Of a stretch of 18,068 nucleotides of DNA, positions 1 to 7,228 are shown piece by piece. The notes beneath the pieces were generated by a model. That model did not search any database, had not been told where the DNA came from, and saw nothing but the letters and a program-made list of their open reading frames with translations. This stretch comes from Candidatus Coatesiibacteriota bacterium (GTDB taxonomy: Bacteria > RBG-13-66-14 > B26-G2): assembly GCA_003647715.1 (NCBI GenBank), contig QMNJ01000016.1, forward strand, positions 1-18,068. Direction: 5' to 3'. A program made the position numbers and the translations under genes. Each line of letters begins with the position of its first letter. The first letter of the stretch is position 1.

Positions 1-2133
1 GAGATAATACTGCCTGATGGTTTTGATGAGAATATGGTTAAGGATACGGATGCGGCGATAACATTTATGGGGAGCGAGGAATACTTCATAGACCGGGCAT
101 ATAACAATCTTATTTACTCTCTGGGTGTTACCGCCCTTGATGGGTTTGGTATTGAGAGAGAAGAGGAAGCAATTAAGGCACTGGGAGTTCTTTTCGCCTA
201 TCTCAAGAAGACCTATAAGGGTAATATTACCCATATTAAAGATTTAAGGGTTTACCGTCAGACCGATTATATGATGCTTGATGCAGAGACGATAAACCAT
301 CTGGAACTGGTAGAGCCGGCGAGGTTGTCAGATGGTTCTGCGACCCTGTTCAGCGTTCTGGACCACACATCCACACCTATGGGAAAACGCCTTCTCAGGA
401 AATGGATTCTCTCACCCCTGCTTGATAAAGACAGCATAGATGAGCGACTGTCAGGAGTTGAGGAATTAGTAAATGATAGAATGAAGATTGACAGTTTGAA
501 GAGATTGTTAGAGGGGATATATGACCTTGAGAGAATAAACTCAAGGATATGCCTTGGCACCGCAAGACCTGGGGACCTCGTATGTTTAGCACAATCAATA
601 CTATTACTCCCTGATATTGCATCAATTTTGTCTGGATGTAAGTCAGGTATTCTGAGTAAGTCATCGGATGATTTAATGGGTCTTGATGAAGTGGCGAAAC
701 TGATTGAGAGTGCTCTGGTTGATGACCCCCCTAGGGTGATTACAGATGGTGGTCTAATTAGGGAGGGTTACTCAGAAGAACTGGATAGGTTGAAGGCGTC
801 AATCTCTGATTCAGTTGAGTGGATTGCATCCCTTGAGAGTAAAGAGAGAAAGAGAACCGGTATTGGCAATCTCAAGGTCGGTTACAATAAGGTATTCGGG
901 TATTACATAGAAGTGAGCCGAGGTCAGATAAAGAATGTCCCGGATGAATATATAAGGAAGCAGACACTGAAGGGTGCAGAGAGATACATAACACCGGAGT
1001 TGAAGGAGAGGGAAGCGGAGGTATTGAATGCAGAAGAGAGAATAAAGACGCTGGAATATGAGTTGTTCTGCAGGTTGAGGGATGAGGTAGCTTCGCATTC
1101 AGAAGGGATAATAAGGGCTTCAAGGGCTGTTGCCCGGGTAGATGTTATCGCCTCTCTTGCAAGGACTGCTTACCTTCATAGGTATGTAAGACCTATATTT
1201 ACAGATGACGGCGGAATGGAGATAAGGGACGGAAGGCATTCAGTGGTGGAGCGCTATTACCTGCGGGAGGAGTTCATACCAAATGACACTGTCATAGACC
1301 CTGAGGATGCATATCTGCTGATAATAACCGGACCCAATATGTCGGGTAAGTCAACATACTTAAGGCAGGTAGCATTAATTGTGCTGATGGCACAGATAGG
1401 TAGTTTCGTGCCTGCATCAAAGGCGGTGTTGCCCATAGTAGATAGAATATTCACCCGAATTGGTGCCTCTGATGAACTGTCGGCGGGGCGAAGCACCTTT
1501 TTGGTGGAGATGAATGAGTCCGCGAGAATACTATCTCATGCGACAAAAGACAGTTTGATTCTCCTGGATGAGATTGGTAGAGGCACCAGCACCTATGATG
1601 GAATCTCAATTGCATGGGCAATAGGCGAGTATATCCACGACCATATTGGTGCAAAGACCCTCTTCGCCACCCACTACTTTGAACTGGCACTTCTTCCGAA
1701 GGTCCTGCCGAGGGCAAAGAACCTGACCGTTGTGGTGAAGGAGGCGGGCGATAAAGTGGTGTTTCTCCGGAAGGTGGTAGAAGGTGTCACTGACAGGAGT
1801 TATGGAATCTATGTAGCGCAATTGGCAGGTCTTCCAAAGTCGGTTATAGAGAGAGCAAGGGAGGTGCTGGCTATTCTTGAGGGGGCAAGAGATGGATTTA
1901 AGAGCCCACTAATAAAAATGTTAGATAGCAGTGTTCAGTTAGGTCTATTTGTGGGGGATGAAGAGAAACTATTAGAGGAAGTAGATGAGGTTAAGGCGGG
2001 TGAGAGAAAGAGGAGGGATAAAATCGCTCTTGAGTTCATTGAGACACTTAAGAACCTGGATTTGAGTAAGATAACTCCCATAGATGCTATGAACATTCTT
2101 GATAATATCAAGAAAGATATAGGGGATGCCTGA
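1..2133 (+). CDS. mutS: DNA mismatch repair protein MutS, 5'-truncated by window edge
   Basis: MutS recognises base mismatches and small loops and uses ATP to recruit MutL. The reading frame is open from base 1, so the gene starts outside the window; 710 residues are present. Judged against about 850-900 residues for the family, roughly the first 150-200 are missing, which is the mismatch-binding domain and part of the connector. The core and lever domains are followed by the ABC-type ATPase: Walker A GPNMSGKST at 1330-1356, Walker B LLDE at 1561-1572 followed by IGRGTSTYDG, and the ATHYFEL motif near 1670-1690. The C-terminal helix-turn-helix region (LDLSKITPIDAMNIL) is intact. The stop codon TGA overlaps the mutL ATG by one base (TGATG), suggesting translational coupling. 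The first in-frame ATG (34) is internal to the protein, not the true start. Confidence 0.97.
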   Translation, partial: EIILPDGFDENMVKDTDAAITFMGSEEYFIDRAYNNLIYSLGVTALDGFGIEREEEAIKALGVLFAYLKKTYKGNITHIKDLRVYRQTDYMMLDAETINHLELVEPARLSDGSATLFSVLDHTSTPMGKRLLRKWILSPLLDKDSIDERLSGVEELVNDRMKIDSLKRLLEGIYDLERINSRICLGTARPGDLVCLAQSILLLPDIASILSGCKSGILSKSSDDLMGLDEVAKLIESALVDDPPRVITDGGLIREGYSEELDRLKASISDSVEWIASLESKERKRTGIGNLKVGYNKVFGYYIEVSRGQIKNVPDEYIRKQTLKGAERYITPELKEREAEVLNAEERIKTLEYELFCRLRDEVASHSEGIIRASRAVARVDVIASLARTAYLHRYVRPIFTDDGGMEIRDGRHSVVERYYLREEFIPNDTVIDPEDAYLLIITGPNMSGKSTYLRQVALIVLMAQIGSFVPASKAVLPIVDRIFTRIGASDELSAGRSTFLVEMNESARILSHATKDSLILLDEIGRGTSTYDGISIAWAIGEYIHDHIGAKTLFATHYFELALLPKVLPRAKNLTVVVKEAGDKVVFLRKVVEGVTDRSYGIYVAQLAGLPKSVIERAREVLAILEGARDGFKSPLIKMLDSSVQLGLFVGDEEKLLEEVDEVKAGERKRRDKIALEFIETLKNLDLSKITPIDAMNILDNIKKDIGDA

Positions 2134-3851
2134 TGGGTATAAAGCGGTTGTCGGCAGAGACCATTAAGAAGATAGCGGCGGGTGAGGTGATTGAGTGCCC
2201 CACCGATATTGTGAAGGAGCTGGTAGAGAATGCAATTGATGCAAAGCCCAGTAGGATATTTATTGATATAAGGGGTGGGTTTCAGAGGTTGGAGGGTTCT
2301 ATTAGGGTGGTTGATGATGGGGTGGGAATTGCCGGGGAGGATTTTAATAACCTCTTTGAGAGGCACTCAACCAGCAAGATTGTAGGGCTTGATGACCTGT
2401 TAGGGCTAAACACACTTGGCTTCAGGGGGGAGGCACTGGCGAGTATAGGAGCTGTCTGCAGGGTTGAACTCGCCTCCAGAATTGATAGGTCGGAGATGGG
2501 GAATAGGGTTGTCTGTGATAATGGGAAGAAGGTGGAATTTGAGCCCTGTGCTATGCCTGAGGGCACTATTGTGAATGTGAGAGATATATTCAAGCACCTT
2601 CCAGCTCGCTTGAAATTTCTTAAGACCGATAGAGTAGAGTTGAATAAGATAACCCATCTTATAACGCATATAGCGCTATTTTATAATTCTCTTAGTTTTG
2701 AACTGGTCATTAATGGTGCGAGGTCTTTCTATTCACCATCATCAGAAGGTGAGCCCTTGGTCAGAATAGCAGACCTGTTCGGTTATGAGATTGCTGATGC
2801 TATGACCGAGGTTATTCACAGGGATGGAGATGTGAGGGTTGAGGGTTTCGTAAGCGCTCCTGATATAACCAGAGGCAATGGCCGGAATATGTATATCGCT
2901 GTCAATGGCAGACCTGTGAATGACAGGGAAATCATTTACGCAATTTTGAATGCATACAAGGGTCTTCTACCAGACAGGCGATATCCAACAGCAGTGGTGA
3001 ATGTTATAGTTCCCACCGATATGTATGATGTGAATGTTCACCCCAGAAAGAGTGAGGTGAGGTTTAGGGATGTGAGAAGAGTTACAGGAATAGTATATAA
3101 GGGCATATCAAGAGCGCTTTCTTCTGCCATAAAGTTCAGGAGTGCTGTTTTAGGTGCTTCTTCTATCTCGTCTCCATCCAGTAAATCGTCAACATTTCGG
3201 AAGAGTGAAACTGCGTTGAGTAGGGAGGATTTGACCCTTAAGTCAGGAGAATCGCATATTGATGTTAATGGTGATAGTTTAAGGGAATACAAATATGTGG
3301 GGTATATAGGTAAGAAGTATGTAATCTACAGTGGTAGAGATGATTTATACATAGTAGACCAGCATGCAACAGCAGAGCGATTGCTATTTAATCAACTGGT
3401 TTCTGTATATGAAAGTGGTTCCGCTAAAACACAGGTATTACTAATTCCAAAGCCAATATATCTTTCTCCTGAGAGGGAGCAGACCCTCTCATTTATAAGG
3501 GCTGACCTTGAGAGGTTAGGTTATGACTTTGATGAGTTCGGTGATAAGTTCATACTCTTAAGGGGTATTCCATCGCTCTTACCAAGGCATGAGGAGGTCT
3601 TACTTCTGGAGGATATTCTTGATGGGTTGGATATAGACAGGATTAAGGAGAGGGGGATTTATTGTGTTCTTGCCGAGATATCCTGTCATAAGTCGCTGAG
3701 GTCTGACAGGAGGCTCTCGCCTGAGGAGGCGGATAAGTTTTTTAATGACCTGCTTGTCCTTCCCGATGACCAGAGGCGTTGTCCGCATGGCAGGCGGTTG
3801 ATGATGGTTATCTCTGAGGAGGAGATGGACAGATACTTTGGCAGGAGATAA
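2133..3851 (+). CDS. mutL: DNA mismatch repair protein MutL
   Basis: MutL couples mismatch recognition by MutS to strand incision. The 572-residue protein has the N-terminal GHKL ATPase motifs: ELVENAIDA, DDGVGI, RHSTSKI and LGFRGEALASIG. After a short variable linker near residues 335-390 comes the C-terminal dimerisation domain, which carries endonuclease-type motifs: DQHA at 409-412 with E415, SCHKS, and CPHGR with C550 and H552. These metal-site residues mark the incising class found in bacteria without MutH. The usual second glutamate of DQHA(X)2E(X)4E is asparagine here (N420). The start overlaps the mutS stop. The order mutS-mutL-miaA is common in bacteria. Confidence 0.96.
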   Translation: MGIKRLSAETIKKIAAGEVIECPTDIVKELVENAIDAKPSRIFIDIRGGFQRLEGSIRVVDDGVGIAGEDFNNLFERHSTSKIVGLDDLLGLNTLGFRGEALASIGAVCRVELASRIDRSEMGNRVVCDNGKKVEFEPCAMPEGTIVNVRDIFKHLPARLKFLKTDRVELNKITHLITHIALFYNSLSFELVINGARSFYSPSSEGEPLVRIADLFGYEIADAMTEVIHRDGDVRVEGFVSAPDITRGNGRNMYIAVNGRPVNDREIIYAILNAYKGLLPDRRYPTAVVNVIVPTDMYDVNVHPRKSEVRFRDVRRVTGIVYKGISRALSSAIKFRSAVLGASSISSPSSKSSTFRKSETALSREDLTLKSGESHIDVNGDSLREYKYVGYIGKKYVIYSGRDDLYIVDQHATAERLLFNQLVSVYESGSAKTQVLLIPKPIYLSPEREQTLSFIRADLERLGYDFDEFGDKFILLRGIPSLLPRHEEVLLLEDILDGLDIDRIKERGIYCVLAEISCHKSLRSDRRLSPEEADKFFNDLLVLPDDQRRCPHGRRLMMVISEEEMDRYFGRR

Positions 3852-3873
3852 CGATTGAGTTCTTAATGGAGTT

Positions 3874-4845
3874 ATGGAGCATAACAGGAGGTTTGATTTC
3901 ATTGCTCTTGTTGGACCTACGGGTGTAGGAAAGAGCAGGGTAGCAATTGAGCTTTTAGAGAAGCATAAGGGGGCTTTTGAGGTCGTGTGTATGGATTCGT
4001 GTCAGATATATGAGGGTGCTCTTATTGGCACTGACAGCCCAACTGAGGATGAAAAGAGGAAGGGAGTGTTCCATCTTTACAATTTTCTAAAACCATCCGA
4101 GACATTTTCGGCAGGTGATTATGCAAGGATGGCAAAAGAGACAATTAGAGAGATAAATAACAGAGGTAGAATACCTTTGCTGGTAGGTGGGACAGGTTTT
4201 TACCTATCTGCTATTATGGACGGATTTCACGAAGTTGGCGAGATAGATGAAGAGGTAAGGAAGAGAGTAGTGAGGATTGTAGAGGGCTATGGTGTTGAGC
4301 GAGCATTCAGGTTGTTGAATTATCTTGACTCCGATACAGGAGGAAAGATTGATAAAAGAAATCCTATGAGGGTGGCTAGGGCTCTTGAGATAATCTTCTC
4401 AACAGGTAAGAGGTTATCAGATATCAGGAAGGAAGAGAAGGTAAATGATACCCTTAATGGTCTTATCTTAGGAATAACACTTCCCTTGTGTGAACTTGAT
4501 GAAAGGATAGAAAATAGGGCAATTGGAATGATATATGATGGCTTCGTAGAGGAGGTAAGGGGGCTTATGGAGGCAGGTTATGGTTTAGGAGACCCAGTGT
4601 TCAAAGCAATTGGGTATGAAGACATTTATTATTACCTGATGGGTGCTATGTCATTAAATAGGGTGGTGGATAAGATTATCTGTGATACTATAGGTTATGC
4701 TAAAAGGCAGTTGACCTGGTTTACCGCCGATGAGAGGGTGTGGTGGCTTCCCTGCCCTCTTGTTGACAGTATTGATTATTACGAATATCTGGCGAATGTG
4801 GTTTCAGGTATTATTAAAAGGTTTATGGGGGTTGTTCTCAATTAG
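3874..4845 (+). CDS. miaA: tRNA dimethylallyltransferase MiaA
   Basis: MiaA transfers the dimethylallyl group to N6 of A37 in tRNAs that read codons starting with U. The 323-residue protein has the P-loop GPTGVGKS near residues 14-21 and the DSxQIYEG segment. It also has LVGGTGFYLSA, the RNPMRVARALE helix with STGKRLS, AIGYEDI, and the tRNA-contacting YAKRQLTWF segment near the C terminus. Length and motif order match the family. It starts 22 bases after the mutL stop. The only Shine-Dalgarno-like bases (GGAG at 3868-3871) are unusually close to the ATG. It is probably read through from mutSL. Confidence 0.96.
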   Translation: MEHNRRFDFIALVGPTGVGKSRVAIELLEKHKGAFEVVCMDSCQIYEGALIGTDSPTEDEKRKGVFHLYNFLKPSETFSAGDYARMAKETIREINNRGRIPLLVGGTGFYLSAIMDGFHEVGEIDEEVRKRVVRIVEGYGVERAFRLLNYLDSDTGGKIDKRNPMRVARALEIIFSTGKRLSDIRKEEKVNDTLNGLILGITLPLCELDERIENRAIGMIYDGFVEEVRGLMEAGYGLGDPVFKAIGYEDIYYYLMGAMSLNRVVDKIICDTIGYAKRQLTWFTADERVWWLPCPLVDSIDYYEYLANVVSGIIKRFMGVVLN

Positions 4846-4868
4846 GGAGATGGTAGAATGCAATATTT

Positions 4869-4874
4869 TATAAT
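4869..4874 (+). promoter_or_regulatory. Candidate -10 box in the miaA-hppA gap
   Basis: A perfect TATAAT hexamer sits in the 94-base gap before hppA, but no good -35 lies 16-18 bases upstream. A TTGACT at 4878-4883 also resembles a -35 box, but its possible -10 partners are poor (TAACTT at 4901) or too close (TATATT at 4896). A promoter for hppA is expected in this gap, and which element serves is unclear. I see no riboswitch or terminator here. Confidence 0.25.
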
Positions 4875-4939
4875 TCCTTGACTGATTTCACCTTTTATAT
4901 TAACTTTATGCATCTTGAGTTCAAAGCTGAGGCATAGAA

Positions 4940-7066
4940 ATGGGTGAGTATTCGCTTTTTGAGAAGGTAGCTGTGTGGAGCGTTCTCGGTTGCGGTTTAA
5001 TCGGGATACTCTATGGTTTATATCTCATAAGACAGATTATGTCTTACAGCACCGGGACCAAGAAAATGCAGGAGATTGCAACTGCCATTCGGGAGGGGGC
5101 GGGGGCATATCTCAGGCGCCAATTCAAGACAATCATCTTAATAATGGTTGTGCTCGCCATCTTTTTATTTTTCACCGGTGCTAACATGCCGATGAGATTG
5201 GGGCGGTCTTTATCCTTTCTTGCCGGGGCGTTCTTCAGTGGACTGGTTGGCTTTGGGGGGATGATGATGGCGGTTAGAGGTAATGTCAGGACTGCTGAGG
5301 CGGCGAGACATTCATTCTCTAAGGCGCTTGAAATTGCCTTCAGGACAGGCACCATTACCGGTATGTTCACCGTTGGTCTTGGTCTGATTGGTTGCACCAC
5401 CATATTCATAATCTATGGCGAGCAGGCATATGAGGTGCTTATTGGTTTTGGTTTTGGAGGAAGCTTAATTGCGTTGTTTATGAGGGTTGGCGGTGGCATC
5501 TATACTAAGGCGGCGGATATTGGTGCAGACCTGGTTGGAAAGGTGGAAAAGGGTATCCCCGAGGATGACCCCAGAAATCCTGCTACAATTGCGGATAATG
5601 TTGGGGACAATGTTGGCGATTGTGCTGGTATGGCGGCAGATTTGTTTGAGTCCTATGAGGTAACGCTTGTTGCATCCATGATTTTAGGGTGGTATGTATT
5701 TGGACGAATAGGGGTAATATTTCCACTTATTGTAAGGGCAATAGGAGTTATCACATCAATTATAGGGACATACTTGGTCAAAGCGAGGAAGAAAGAAAAG
5801 AATGCTATGGCACCAATAAATCGTAGCTTCTTTATATCAGCACTTTTGACTGCTATTGGTCTGTATTTCTTTGCTAACTATTATGTTGAGGATTTAAGGG
5901 TCTTCTGGGCTTCGGTAATAGGTCTTGCCCTTGCCGTGGCAATATCTCTTTTGACTGAGTATTTCACATCAACAAAGAAGAAGCCGGTGCAGGAGATTGC
6001 GGAATCAAGCACAACAGGGCATGCAACAAATATCTTAGCTGGGTTCTCCTTTGGTATGGAATCTAGCGTTTGGGCTATTGTAGTTATTGCCGTCTCAATA
6101 TTTGCATCGTTTTTGATTGCTGGAGGAGATACCACCCTTGCCTTATATCTAATATCTCTCTGTGGTATGGGCATGCTTACCACCACGGGACTGATTGTCT
6201 CAATGGATACATATGGTCCAGTAGCTGATAATGCTAACGGCATAGGCGAGATGGCGAACCTTGAACCGGAGGCGAGGAGTATAATGCATCAACTGGATGC
6301 GGTTGGTAATACAACCAAGGCGATAACAAAGGGTTTTGCCATAGCAAGTGCAGTCATTGCTGCGACATCGCTGTTTGGTTCATATTTTGAGGAGACAGGT
6401 CTTGTGTCTATTGATGTGGCGAAGCCGGTGGTGTTTATAGGTCTTCTTATCGGTGGTGCGGTTCCGTTTCTGTTCACTTCTATAATGATAAGAGCGGTAT
6501 CAAGAGCAGCTGGTGTAATCATAAAAGAGGTAAGAAGGCAGTTCAGAGAGATTAAGGGGCTTGTGGAGGGGAAGACGAAACCGCAATATGCACGATGTGT
6601 TGATATATGCACCACATCAGCATTAAAAGAACTGGTTGGTCCGGGTATTATTGCCATAATAACACCTATATTGGTGGGTTTTCTATTGAAGGTGGAAGCG
6701 CTGGGTGGATTTCTTGCTGGGATAATACTCTCAGGTCAGCTACTTGCAGTATTTCTGGCGAATTCGGGCGGTGCCTGGGATAATGCGAAGAAGTTAATTG
6801 AGGATGGTGAATTTGGTGGAAAGGGGAGCGAGGCGCATAAAGTTGCGGTTGTGGGTGATACGGTTGGTGACCCGTTCAAGGATACCGCAGGTCCTGCTTT
6901 GAACCCATTAATAAAGGTTATGAATCTGGTGGCACTTCTTATTGCTCCAATAATAGTTGTTCATGGTAACAGAGCAATTGTTTATATACCTGTATTGGCA
7001 GTTTCTTTATTATTTCTATGGTGGGCTATCTGGCGCTCTAAAAAAAGGTTTGCTAAATTTGACTAA
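4940..7066 (+). CDS. hppA: Membrane-bound proton-translocating pyrophosphatase (K+-independent type)
   Basis: This integral membrane enzyme hydrolyses pyrophosphate and pumps protons across the membrane. The 708-residue, multi-helix protein has the expected length. The substrate and Mg-binding segments are present: GADLVGKVEKGIPEDDPRNP followed by ADNVGDNVGDCAGMAADLFE, and near the C terminus GGAWDNAKK and VVGDTVGDPFKDTAGPALNP. The class-defining segment GNTTKAITKGFA puts lysine at residue 460 and threonine at 463; K+-dependent enzymes have alanine and glycine there. Since known Na+-pumping members are K+-dependent, proton pumping is inferred. The start ATG follows TGAGG (4928-4932) by 7 bases. 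The gene is probably transcribed alone, with AT-rich gaps on both sides. Confidence 0.96.
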   Translation: MGEYSLFEKVAVWSVLGCGLIGILYGLYLIRQIMSYSTGTKKMQEIATAIREGAGAYLRRQFKTIILIMVVLAIFLFFTGANMPMRLGRSLSFLAGAFFSGLVGFGGMMMAVRGNVRTAEAARHSFSKALEIAFRTGTITGMFTVGLGLIGCTTIFIIYGEQAYEVLIGFGFGGSLIALFMRVGGGIYTKAADIGADLVGKVEKGIPEDDPRNPATIADNVGDNVGDCAGMAADLFESYEVTLVASMILGWYVFGRIGVIFPLIVRAIGVITSIIGTYLVKARKKEKNAMAPINRSFFISALLTAIGLYFFANYYVEDLRVFWASVIGLALAVAISLLTEYFTSTKKKPVQEIAESSTTGHATNILAGFSFGMESSVWAIVVIAVSIFASFLIAGGDTTLALYLISLCGMGMLTTTGLIVSMDTYGPVADNANGIGEMANLEPEARSIMHQLDAVGNTTKAITKGFAIASAVIAATSLFGSYFEETGLVSIDVAKPVVFIGLLIGGAVPFLFTSIMIRAVSRAAGVIIKEVRRQFREIKGLVEGKTKPQYARCVDICTTSALKELVGPGIIAIITPILVGFLLKVEALGGFLAGIILSGQLLAVFLANSGGAWDNAKKLIEDGEFGGKGSEAHKVAVVGDTVGDPFKDTAGPALNPLIKVMNLVALLIAPIIVVHGNRAIVYIPVLAVSLLFLWWAIWRSKKRFAKFD

Positions 7067-7171
7067 ATCTTAGATAAAAATCGTTGTAGTATATTTGGGT
7101 CATAAAAGCTGAAAGATAGTGGTATTATATTTGCCTATATTATTTGGGATTTTACAAATTTGTTGAGAGTA

Positions 7172-7200
7172 TTGACTGTGTTATACACCTTTGTTATATT
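7172..7200 (+). promoter_or_regulatory. Promoter of the ileS operon
   Basis: A -35 box TTGACT (7172-7177), a 17-base spacer and a -10 box TATATT (7195-7200) match a housekeeping promoter. TG at 7192-7193 gives an extended -10. Transcription would start near 7207, leaving a leader of about 22 bases with only a weak AGAGA ribosome site. That is too short for a T-box leader, the usual control of ileS in Firmicutes. No clear terminator for hppA is visible in 7067-7171. Confidence 0.6.
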
Positions 7201-7210
7201 GACTGTCAAT
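7198..7210. repeat. 13-bp perfect palindrome at the ileS transcription start
   Basis: ATTGACTGTCAAT reads as two 6-base arms (ATTGAC/GTCAAT) around a central T. It overlaps the end of the -10 box and the predicted start of the ileS promoter. The ten bases TATTGACTGT at 7197-7206 also occur exactly at 7170-7179 over the -35 box, 27 bases upstream. The placement suits a repressor operator, but the half-site resembles a -35 box, so chance or a nested promoter cannot be excluded. Confidence 0.4.
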
Positions 7211-7228
7211 TATAAGTAGAGATTTATT

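Noticed and set aside
7067..7228. T-box or other riboswitch before ileS
   Set aside because: The predicted leader is about 22 bases and no T-box bulge or specifier stem is visible.
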